A DNA stretch of 9,628 bases, taken from contig JANYKP010000382.1 in NCBI GenBank assembly GCA_025358195.1, positions 1-9,628 of the forward strand. The letters are read 5' to 3'. The notes beneath the pieces were generated by a model, which saw nothing but the letters and a program-made list of their open reading frames with translations, was not told where the DNA came from and did no database searches. Positions 1 to 6,821 of the stretch are shown one piece after another. Both the position numbers and the translations under genes were made by a program. Origin of the DNA: Cyclobacteriaceae bacterium (GTDB taxonomy: Bacteria > Bacteroidota > Bacteroidia > Cytophagales > Cyclobacteriaceae). Every line of letters begins with the position of its first letter. Position 1 is the stretch's first letter.

Positions 1-489
1 CTCGTCAACACATTTGCCATCCTGCCAGAATATTTAAAGACACCAGAAGATCATCTGGTCAATAATTACCGCGACTGGGGCATTCCTCTTGGCCGCCGGT
101 TTCGCGCATTAAAATTATGGTTTGTGATCCGGTCCTATGGCCTTCGGGGGCTACAGGAAAAAATCAGGGAACATATCGCGTTCGGTCAATGGCTGAAAGA
201 AAAAGTTATTTCAACAAGAAACTTCGAACTTCTGGCTCCCGTGCCGCTCAACCTTGTTTGCTTCCGCTATAAGCCGGATGGAATTACTGATGAAAAAGAA
301 TTAGAGGATATAAATTCAAAGCTTCTTCAAACGCTGAATGCAAGTGGTAAGATTTTGTTGACGCAAACGAAACTGAATGACAAGTACGCTATTCGTTTTG
401 TAGGCGGAAGCGAAAAAACGACCCTTGAGCATGTGCAACAGGGTTGGAGACACGTGGAGCAAACTGCCCGAAAATTGATCCTTTTATAA
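1..489 (+). CDS. Pyridoxal-phosphate-dependent decarboxylase, group II, C-terminal part (5' end outside window)
   Basis: The frame is open from base 1 and ends at TAA 487-489, giving 162 residues; the family is usually about 470-490 residues, so roughly the last third is present. The segment IPLGRRFRALKLWFVIRSYG (encoded about 85-144) is the conserved C-terminal signature of the aromatic-L-amino-acid decarboxylase family. A later stretch, YAIRFVGGSEKTTLEHVQQGW, matches the family's closing 'LRF...TT..H...W' segment. Such enzymes are cytoplasmic and remove the alpha-carboxyl group of amino acids using PLP. The PLP lysine and the substrate-specificity residues lie upstream of the window, so the substrate (aromatic amino acid, glutamate or other) cannot be decided. 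An internal GTG at 124 is not the true start, because the family signature begins upstream of it in the same frame. The gene is 179 bases from the next one and shows no obvious functional link to it. Confidence 0.9.
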   Translation, partial: LVNTFAILPEYLKTPEDHLVNNYRDWGIPLGRRFRALKLWFVIRSYGLRGLQEKIREHIAFGQWLKEKVISTRNFELLAPVPLNLVCFRYKPDGITDEKELEDINSKLLQTLNASGKILLTQTKLNDKYAIRFVGGSEKTTLEHVQQGWRHVEQTARKLILL

Positions 490-668
490 TGACTTAAGAA
501 GACAGCACGATGGCCAATCAAATCCAAAAACTACATAATTTTTGGCATACCGTGTCGTAAAAAGTAATCCAATCTTCGGGATAATTTCAAAAAAAATCTA
601 CCCCTTCTGAATAAAACTCAATAATCATTTTTAATTTACCATCTTGTAAAACCTTACCTAAACCGCAT
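490..668. other. AT-rich intergenic gap before the receptor gene
   Basis: This 179-base gap separates the decarboxylase from the receptor. It is AT-rich, as expected for a promoter region. I could not find a convincing Bacteroidota promoter (TTTG or TTG, about 20 bases, TAnnTTTG). The nearest partial matches are TAATTTTTG around 536-544, with wrong internal spacing, and TAATTTAC around 632-639, with two mismatches. No intrinsic terminator is seen after the decarboxylase. The receptor operon probably starts here, but its promoter cannot be placed. Confidence 0.4.
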
Positions 669-3365
669 TTGAGAAGGCCTCTATTCTTTTTCTTCTTTCT
701 ATTCAGCATCGCTTCGTTTTCACAATCAATTCTCGACACCAAACTTGACGGCAGTGAGAAAGGAAAAAGCCTGAACGTTTTTCTGCTTGAACTGGAAAAA
801 AAATACCCTGTTCACTTTTATTTTCTCGACGACTGGATCGACCAACTGACTTTTAAAGAAAGCTTTGCCGGCAGCACCCTGCGGGAAGCGCTCTATGAAT
901 TGTTCCTGAGCACGGACCTGAACTATATTGAAATCAGTCCCAATACGCTCGTCCTTGTAAAAGATCCGACCCAGGCCCTTCAGCGCAACAGATTCATCAA
1001 TGCGGCCGTACGAGGCCAGAAGAAAATAGACAAACTCGTCATTGGCGGGGATAAAAAATCGGTAGCCAAACAGCGGGTGACCCTTTCAGGTTCTGTCATC
1101 GACGGTAAATCGAAAGATCCGATGGTAGGTGTGACCGTTTTGGCAAGTGATATTCAGGTGGGCACAGTTAGCAACGCGGAAGGTAAGTTCGAGCTGAGAA
1201 TGCCCAGTGGCTCACACGTTATCAATTTCAGCTATATCAACTTTGAAGAGAAAGTCATTGACCTGGAAATTTATACCGACGGAAACGTGAATCTCGTGCT
1301 GGAGGAAACCCCGACAGTACTGGATGAGGTGGTCATTCAGGATCGCTCCGCCCGCGAAATAACCACCAGTGGAATCGGCCAAACTCAGATTAGCATGAAG
1401 GAGGTAAAGCGTGCGCCTGCACTTTTAGGCGAGGTGGATTTAATAAAGCAGATCCAGATATTACCCGGAGTCACCACTGTTGGAGAAGCAGCTTCCGGAT
1501 ACAATGTGCGAGGAGGCAGTGTAGATCAAAATCTTATTCTATATGATGGACTGCCGGTATTCAACAGTTCCCACGTGTTTGGTTTCTTTTCATCTTTTAA
1601 CTCGGAAGCTATCCGGGACGTGACGTTTTACCGAGGCGGCATTCCTGCTGAATTTGGTGGTCGTGTTTCTTCCGTCCTGGATATCCGGTCAAAAGAAGGC
1701 AGTTATGAAAAATGGGGAGCGAGCGGGGGTATTGGATTGATTTCAAGCAATTTGATGGTCAATGGTCCCATTGTGCGGGATAAGACTTCCATCGCTGTGT
1801 CCATGCGGACCACGTACTCCGATTGGTTAATTAATTCGATCCGTAGCAATTATGTTGATTTGAATAAGAGCACCGTTAAATTTTATGATGGAACCGCCAA
1901 GCTAACGCATCTCTTCAGTGAAAAAACCAAACTAACACTTTCTGGCTACATCAGTCATGATCAGTTCAGGCTGCGCGGTGATTCTACCTATAGTTGGGAT
2001 ACGCAGTTGACTACGTTGCGGCTGGATCATGAGTTCACTAAGAAATTTACATCTGCGTTCTTGTTAGGTTATGGCAGTTATACCTATGATGTTTCCGACA
2101 AAGACCCGCTTAGTGGATTTAATCTAAAATACAAAATCTCGTATCCTACCGCGAAAGCAGATTTTCATTACACCCGCGAGAAGCACAAATTTGGCTTTGG
2201 GGCACAAAGCATTTTTTACGATTTCAATCCTGGAACCTTTACACCCTCCTCCCCTACCTCTAATAAGAAATTCATACAAATCGATCGACAGAAGTCCATT
2301 GAAACGGGCCTTTACCTCTCCGATCAGTTTGATATGAAGCGACTTCATATAGACGGGGGCATGCGTTTCTCTATTTTTCAGGTGATTGGGCCCGCCAATA
2401 TCAACGTATACACACCCAATGTGCCGCGGGAAACTTTGAGTTTGGTGGATACCCTCCATTTTAGCAGTGGTCAGCCGGTAAAATCCTTTCTTAACTGGGA
2501 ACCCAGACTGGGCTTGCGGTATGATCTCTCCTCCGAGTCTTCCATCAAAATTGGATACAATAGAATATTCCAGTACCTCCACCTGGTGACGAATACAACG
2601 GCCATCACACCGGTGGATATTTGGCAACCGAGCGGCTATTACTTCAAGCCACAGTTGGCGGATCAGTTTTCCATTGGCTACTTCAGAAATTTCAAAGAGA
2701 AAAAATACGAGGCATTCCTGGAGGTGTACTATAAAAAAATCCAGAACGTCCTCGATTTTAAGGACGGTGCCCAGCTCATCCTGAATCCTCAGATTGAGAC
2801 CGATCTTCTTCAGGGCAACGCCCGTGCGTATGGTGCTGAAATGCAGGTTGCTAAAACAATTGGCCGCCTGGTAGGATCCTTGAGCTATGCCTACTCTCGT
2901 TCGCTAAGAACCATCGTTAGTGTTTTTCCGCAAGAAACTATTAATGGAGGAAAAGAATACGCGTCCAATTACGATCAACCACATGTTGTCAACCTTACCT
3001 GGAAGTACAATATTTCGAGAAGGTATTTCTTTACCGGAGGTTTTACCTATCGAACCGGCCGACCGATTACCTTACCACTCTCAGCTTTTTCGGTTGACAA
3101 TTTTACCGTATCGTCTTTTTCTGACAGAAACGAATTCCGCATTCCCGACTATCACCGGTTGGATATTGGATTGGTCATCGAAGGAAATCATAAGCGCAAG
3201 AAATTCTGGGATGGCACCTGGACATTCTCCATCTATAATGTGTACGGACGGAAAAATCCATATACCATCTTTTTCAAAGAGGCCAGACCGGGGATTCTTC
3301 GCCCCTATCGCTTAGCGATTATTGGTACTGCGTTGCCCTCCATCTCCTACAGCTTCAAGATTTAG
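669..3365 (+). CDS. TonB-dependent outer-membrane receptor with STN-like and carboxypeptidase-regulatory-like N-terminal domains
   Basis: The 898-residue protein has a signal peptide (residues 1-19: MRRPLF, a phenylalanine-rich core, SFS before Q19), then an STN-like region (about 30-98). A carboxypeptidase-regulatory-like beta-sandwich follows (about 137-212: LSGSVIDGKSKDPMVGVTV), then a linker with a TonB-box-like LDEVVIQ (218-224). The plug spans about 235-345 (QILPGV, YNVRGGSVDQNLILYDGLPV, GGIPAEFGGRVSSVLDIRS). The barrel runs from about 350 to the terminal phenylalanine of SYSFKI. The family imports large or scarce nutrients across the outer membrane using TonB-ExbBD energy. An STN region can signal to a FecR-type anti-sigma factor, but no sigma/anti-sigma pair is present here. 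The start is TTG at 669; the next in-frame methionine is residue 152, far past the signal peptide, and no ATG precedes it in frame in the gap. The first DUF4249 gene begins 9 bases after the stop, implying cotranscription. The substrate is unknown. Confidence 0.95.
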   Translation: MRRPLFFFFFLFSIASFSQSILDTKLDGSEKGKSLNVFLLELEKKYPVHFYFLDDWIDQLTFKESFAGSTLREALYELFLSTDLNYIEISPNTLVLVKDPTQALQRNRFINAAVRGQKKIDKLVIGGDKKSVAKQRVTLSGSVIDGKSKDPMVGVTVLASDIQVGTVSNAEGKFELRMPSGSHVINFSYINFEEKVIDLEIYTDGNVNLVLEETPTVLDEVVIQDRSAREITTSGIGQTQISMKEVKRAPALLGEVDLIKQIQILPGVTTVGEAASGYNVRGGSVDQNLILYDGLPVFNSSHVFGFFSSFNSEAIRDVTFYRGGIPAEFGGRVSSVLDIRSKEGSYEKWGASGGIGLISSNLMVNGPIVRDKTSIAVSMRTTYSDWLINSIRSNYVDLNKSTVKFYDGTAKLTHLFSEKTKLTLSGYISHDQFRLRGDSTYSWDTQLTTLRLDHEFTKKFTSAFLLGYGSYTYDVSDKDPLSGFNLKYKISYPTAKADFHYTREKHKFGFGAQSIFYDFNPGTFTPSSPTSNKKFIQIDRQKSIETGLYLSDQFDMKRLHIDGGMRFSIFQVIGPANINVYTPNVPRETLSLVDTLHFSSGQPVKSFLNWEPRLGLRYDLSSESSIKIGYNRIFQYLHLVTNTTAITPVDIWQPSGYYFKPQLADQFSIGYFRNFKEKKYEAFLEVYYKKIQNVLDFKDGAQLILNPQIETDLLQGNARAYGAEMQVAKTIGRLVGSLSYAYSRSLRTIVSVFPQETINGGKEYASNYDQPHVVNLTWKYNISRRYFFTGGFTYRTGRPITLPLSAFSVDNFTVSSFSDRNEFRIPDYHRLDIGLVIEGNHKRKKFWDGTWTFSIYNVYGRKNPYTIFFKEARPGILRPYRLAIIGTALPSISYSFKI

Positions 3366-3374
3366 AACGATATT

Positions 3375-4484
3375 ATGCAAGGGCGTTCATTATTTTCAAT
3401 TTTGCTGATTCTGTGGTGCAGTGCATGCGTCGATCGAATCAATATTGATGTGGGGAGCAGTTCCTTCTTTCCGGTAGTGGTCAATGGTTTTATTTCTGAT
3501 CAACCGGGGCCATACCAAATTCAGATAGCGAAGGCATTCGATATCGAATCAAAACTGTCGATTAAGACCCCGATCCAGGCCAAGTCAGTTGTACTTTCGG
3601 ATAATAATGGAACAACGGAAGTTCTTTATGCGGTAAGCGATGGTATTTATCAAACCAGTCCTACCGGCATTCGTGGAAAATTGGGACGAGTCTACAAACT
3701 TAAAGTTGAACTCCTCGATGGCCGCATTTATGAATCGACACCTGACACCTTACTGGTTTCGGGTACGGTAGACAGCGTGTATTATAATTTTAAAGAGGAG
3801 AAGACTGTTGACGGCGCCAGTAAATATGGTTTTGATGTATTCTTCAATTCTAAGGCGAACCCGAAAAGCAATTATTATCTCTGGAAGTTTATCGGCACTT
3901 ATAAATATGATACCAATCCAGAATTACACGCGGAGCCATGTGGCGAAGGCCGTTGCCCCCGGCCAAGGCCCTGCAGTTCGTATGTATTGGAGAATGGCCA
4001 ATTGCGTTATATAAAAAGTTGTTCATGCTGCTCGTGTTGGACCGATCTGGTAAACCCTGATCCGATTGTTAGTGACAATCAATTTGTACAGGCGGGTCAG
4101 TTTAAAGGAATCAGGGCTATGTATGTGCCACTGACGCCGTGGACGTTCATGTACAAGGTGCATGCGCAAGTAAACCAGATGAGTTTGTCACGAAAGGCTT
4201 TTACTTTTTGGAAGGGAGTAAAAGACCAAAAGTCCGCAAATGCCAGCTTATTTCAACCTGTTACGGGCAAGATTCCGGGCAATTTTGTGCAAATCAGCGG
4301 AACGCAAACTCCGATGGAGGGTTTGTTTTTTGCCACGTCGATTTCCAGCAGGGCAGTATTTATTACCCGGTCAGCGGTGCCAAATCCAAGCATTATCCCG
4401 AATGTGTCGCTTCCATTTGCTGATAATTGCCTGAGTTTGTTTCCAAACTCGACCCTCGTAAAGCCTTCCTATTGGGCTGACTAG
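3375..4484 (+). CDS. DUF4249 family outer-membrane lipoprotein, paralogue 1 of 3
   Basis: The protein has 369 residues. A short lipoprotein-type signal ends at SAC with C18 as the probable acylated cysteine; position -3 is Cys and not Leu, so the lipobox is imperfect. Family hallmarks are a beta-rich N-terminal half (VVVNGFISDQPGPYQIQI at 34-51; GIYQTSPTGIRGKLGRVYKL at 90-109) and a C-terminal part with LSRKAFTFWK, SLFQPVTGKIPGNFVQ and GLFFATSISS. These match the DUF4249 pattern, a Bacteroidota family often encoded next to TonB-dependent receptors; no biochemical role is firmly known to me. The centre holds Cys189, 194, 200, 216, 218, 219 and 221, ending CSCCSCW, with a further Cys352. The gene begins 9 bases after the receptor stop. 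By inference it is a partner of that receptor at the outer membrane. No clear Shine-Dalgarno sequence is seen, as is normal in this phylum. Confidence 0.88.
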   Translation: MQGRSLFSILLILWCSACVDRINIDVGSSSFFPVVVNGFISDQPGPYQIQIAKAFDIESKLSIKTPIQAKSVVLSDNNGTTEVLYAVSDGIYQTSPTGIRGKLGRVYKLKVELLDGRIYESTPDTLLVSGTVDSVYYNFKEEKTVDGASKYGFDVFFNSKANPKSNYYLWKFIGTYKYDTNPELHAEPCGEGRCPRPRPCSSYVLENGQLRYIKSCSCCSCWTDLVNPDPIVSDNQFVQAGQFKGIRAMYVPLTPWTFMYKVHAQVNQMSLSRKAFTFWKGVKDQKSANASLFQPVTGKIPGNFVQISGTQTPMEGLFFATSISSRAVFITRSAVPNPSIIPNVSLPFADNCLSLFPNSTLVKPSYWAD

Positions 4485-4514
4485 TTGTCTTTACACCGTG
4501 GTTACTTATGAATT

Positions 4515-5645
4515 ATGAGAGGCCAGACATTACATTCAATTGTACTGATTTTATTGAGTGCGGCGTGCGTCGATAGAGTTTTTATTGACGTAGGAAGTGG
4601 CGCGGCATTTGGCATTGTGATCGATGGCCATATTTCCGATCAGCCCGGCCCCTACACGATTGAAATAAACAGTGGACACGATTTGGAGAATCGATTTGAC
4701 CGACACCCTATCTCCGTAAAACAGCTGGTGCTTTCGGATGACCAGGGAACGAAGGAGGTGCTTACCGAAGTAAATGAGGGTGTCTATCAAACCAAGCCAG
4801 CGGGGATCCGGGGAACAGTCGGCAGGGCGTACACACTCCATATTGAGACGTTTGACGGACGTATTTATGAGTCAATTCCGGACACACTCTTTGCTCCCGG
4901 CAGGTTAGACAGTCTTTACTTTACCTTTAAAGAAGAAAAAACAGTCGATGGCGCTTCGAAATACGGCTTTGATGTTCTCTTCAATTCATCAACCCAACAG
5001 GATACCAAGTATCATTTTCTCTGGAAGTTCACCGGCACATTTCAGAGCGATACAAACCCTTACGCAAACAATAAGGAATGTTTCTACATTGGCGATCGAT
5101 GTAATTTTCTTCCGCCTTGCACGGGTCTTAAGAATGTGGGGGGTTATACTCCATTCTCTGTAAGATATGTGAGGGTTGGACCTTGCACGTGCTGTACATG
5201 TTGGTACAATTTGTCTAATAATGAACCCATCCTGAGTGACAATCAATTGCAGCGGCTCGGTCGCTTTATTGGAATACAGGCGTATTATGTGCCTCTCAAT
5301 GAATGGATGTTCCAGCATAAGGTGCACATCGACGTGACCCAGATGAGTTTGTCAGGTCAAACGTTTGCTTTTTGGAAATCGATTAAAGACCAAAAGCAAG
5401 CCATCAATAGTTTGTTTCAACCCGTTACCGGAAAAGTCCCGAGTAATTTTGTGCAGATTAGTGGCAGACAGGCGCCCATTGCAGGATTGTTTTTTGCGAC
5501 CGGGCTCTCCAGCAAAGCGAAGTTCATTACACGTGAGGATGTACCCAATCCAAACATAATTCCTCCCATCAGTCTTGGCTTCAATGACACTTGCCTGAAG
5601 TTATTTCCAAATTCATCAAATGTCAAACCATCCTTTTGGGATTAA
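4515..5645 (+). CDS. DUF4249 family outer-membrane lipoprotein, paralogue 2 of 3 (most divergent copy)
   Basis: The protein has 376 residues and is homologous to its two neighbours along its whole length. The signal ends LSAAC with C18 as the likely lipidated residue. The core motifs are shared: HISDQPGPYTIEI (39-51), KPAGIRGTVGRAYTL (94-108), FKEEKTVDGASKYGFDV (138-154), SLFQPVTGKVPSNFVQ (299-314) and GLFFATGLSSKAKFITR (324-340). The central cysteines are at 189, 196, 202, 224, 226, 227 and 229 (CTCCTCW), with Cys360 near the end. The insert between the first and second halves of the cysteine cluster is longer than in the other copies (202 to 224, against 200 to 216 or 219). It is less like copies 1 and 3 at the N terminus (VFIDVGSGAAFGIVIDG) than they are to each other. 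It sits 30 bases after copy 1 in the same apparent operon. The function is inferred to be that of a receptor-associated surface lipoprotein. Confidence 0.88.
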   Translation: MRGQTLHSIVLILLSAACVDRVFIDVGSGAAFGIVIDGHISDQPGPYTIEINSGHDLENRFDRHPISVKQLVLSDDQGTKEVLTEVNEGVYQTKPAGIRGTVGRAYTLHIETFDGRIYESIPDTLFAPGRLDSLYFTFKEEKTVDGASKYGFDVLFNSSTQQDTKYHFLWKFTGTFQSDTNPYANNKECFYIGDRCNFLPPCTGLKNVGGYTPFSVRYVRVGPCTCCTCWYNLSNNEPILSDNQLQRLGRFIGIQAYYVPLNEWMFQHKVHIDVTQMSLSGQTFAFWKSIKDQKQAINSLFQPVTGKVPSNFVQISGRQAPIAGLFFATGLSSKAKFITREDVPNPNIIPPISLGFNDTCLKLFPNSSNVKPSFWD

Positions 5646-5652
5646 TGGGAAC

Positions 5653-6768
5653 ATGAGAGGCTATTCATTAATTTCCCTTCTATTGGTTCTTTTCACCGCC
5701 GCGTGCGTCGATCGAATTAACATTGACGTTGGCACCAGCATATACTTTCCTGTTGTGATCGATGGATACATTTCCGATCAGCCAGGCCCTTATAAAATTA
5801 AAATAACAAAAGCGTTTGATATTCAATCCAAATATTCACTCAGAGAACCGGTTTCCGTAAAACGTCTTGTGATTTCAGATGACCATGCCACGAGCGAGGT
5901 TCTTACTCAGGTGAGCCATGGAGTTTATCAAACAAGTCCCACCGGCATTCGCGGCACGGTGGGGCGCGTTTACAAGCTTAACATTGAATTGCTGGATGGC
6001 CGTGTATATGAAACGAAACCAGATACACTTTACCCGGCCGGTACGGTTGACAGTGTCTATCATACGTTCAAGAAAGTAAAAACAGATACCCTTACCACCT
6101 ACGGCTTTGATGTATTTTTCAATTCAACTTCCGGGGTGAAAAACAAATACAATTTCCTTTGGAAGTTTATTGGCACCTTTCAAGCAGATACAAATCCTGA
6201 ATTATACGATACCTTGTGTGTAGAAGCGCGTTGTCCGAAACCACTACCCTGCAGCTCATACATCCTTAACAAGATAACGGGCGAACTGCAAAATGATTAT
6301 AAACCCTGTCTATGTTGCACGTGTTGGTACGACTTCTTTAATATTGAACCACTGATCAGCAGCAATCAGTTCATACAGAATGGCCGCTTTACGTCAGTGA
6401 AAGCAACCTATATCCCTGTTAACCAATGGACGTTTATGTATAAGGTTTACGCAGAAGTGCGGCAGCTCAGTTTGTCCAGACAAGCTTATGATTTTTGGAA
6501 AGCGGTAAAGGCCCAGCAAGGGGCAGCCGCCAGCCTGTTTCAACCTGTGACGGGCAAGATTGTAAGTAATTTCGTGCAAATCAGCGGGCCCACGGCTGAA
6601 ATGGAAGGATTGTTTTTCGCAACGTCTATCACCAGCAAAGCAATCTTTATCACCCGGGAGGATGTACCCAATCAACTGTATATTCCACCTCAAAATTTAC
6701 CTTTTAAAAATACCTGCCGGGCGCTGTTTCCAAATTCAACAACAACTAAACCAACGTATTGGAATTAA
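5653..6768 (+). CDS. DUF4249 family outer-membrane lipoprotein, paralogue 3 of 3
   Basis: I place the start at ATG 5653, giving 371 residues. An ATG at 5620 in the same frame would add 11 residues and overlap the end of copy 2. The downstream ATG gives MRGYSLISLLLVLFTAACVD, which aligns without gaps to the starts of copies 1 and 2 and puts the lipid cysteine at 18 in all three. It also leaves a 7-base gap after the copy 2 stop. Numbered from 5653, motifs are YISDQPGPYKIKI (39-51), TSPTGIRGTVGRVYKL (94-109), SLFQPVTGKIVSNFVQ (294-309) and GLFFATSITSKAIFITR (319-335). The cysteines are 189, 194, 200, 219, 221, 222 and 224 (CLCCTCW), plus Cys355. It resembles copy 1 most closely. The KEEKTVDGASKYGFDV segment common to copies 1 and 2 is changed here to KKVKTDTLTTYGFDV. 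The role is inferred from its position after the receptor. Confidence 0.88.
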   Translation: MRGYSLISLLLVLFTAACVDRINIDVGTSIYFPVVIDGYISDQPGPYKIKITKAFDIQSKYSLREPVSVKRLVISDDHATSEVLTQVSHGVYQTSPTGIRGTVGRVYKLNIELLDGRVYETKPDTLYPAGTVDSVYHTFKKVKTDTLTTYGFDVFFNSTSGVKNKYNFLWKFIGTFQADTNPELYDTLCVEARCPKPLPCSSYILNKITGELQNDYKPCLCCTCWYDFFNIEPLISSNQFIQNGRFTSVKATYIPVNQWTFMYKVYAEVRQLSLSRQAYDFWKAVKAQQGAAASLFQPVTGKIVSNFVQISGPTAEMEGLFFATSITSKAIFITREDVPNQLYIPPQNLPFKNTCRALFPNSTTTKPTYWN

Positions 6769-6821
6769 GTATATGACGCATTGGCCGGATAAATTAATTA
6801 CTTTAGAAAGCACTTTGAATT

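Noticed and set aside
2124..2627. Minus-strand open frame of 167 codons within the receptor gene
   Set aside because: It lies wholly inside the well-supported barrel coding region and its product has no recognisable domain or signal.
4989..5327. Minus-strand open frame of 112 codons inside DUF4249 copy 2
   Set aside because: It is antisense to a conserved gene, and no protein family is recognisable.
5620..5652. Upstream ATG as start of the third DUF4249 protein
   Set aside because: The 11 extra residues overlap the end of the previous gene and precede a start that aligns exactly with the other two copies and their signal peptides.
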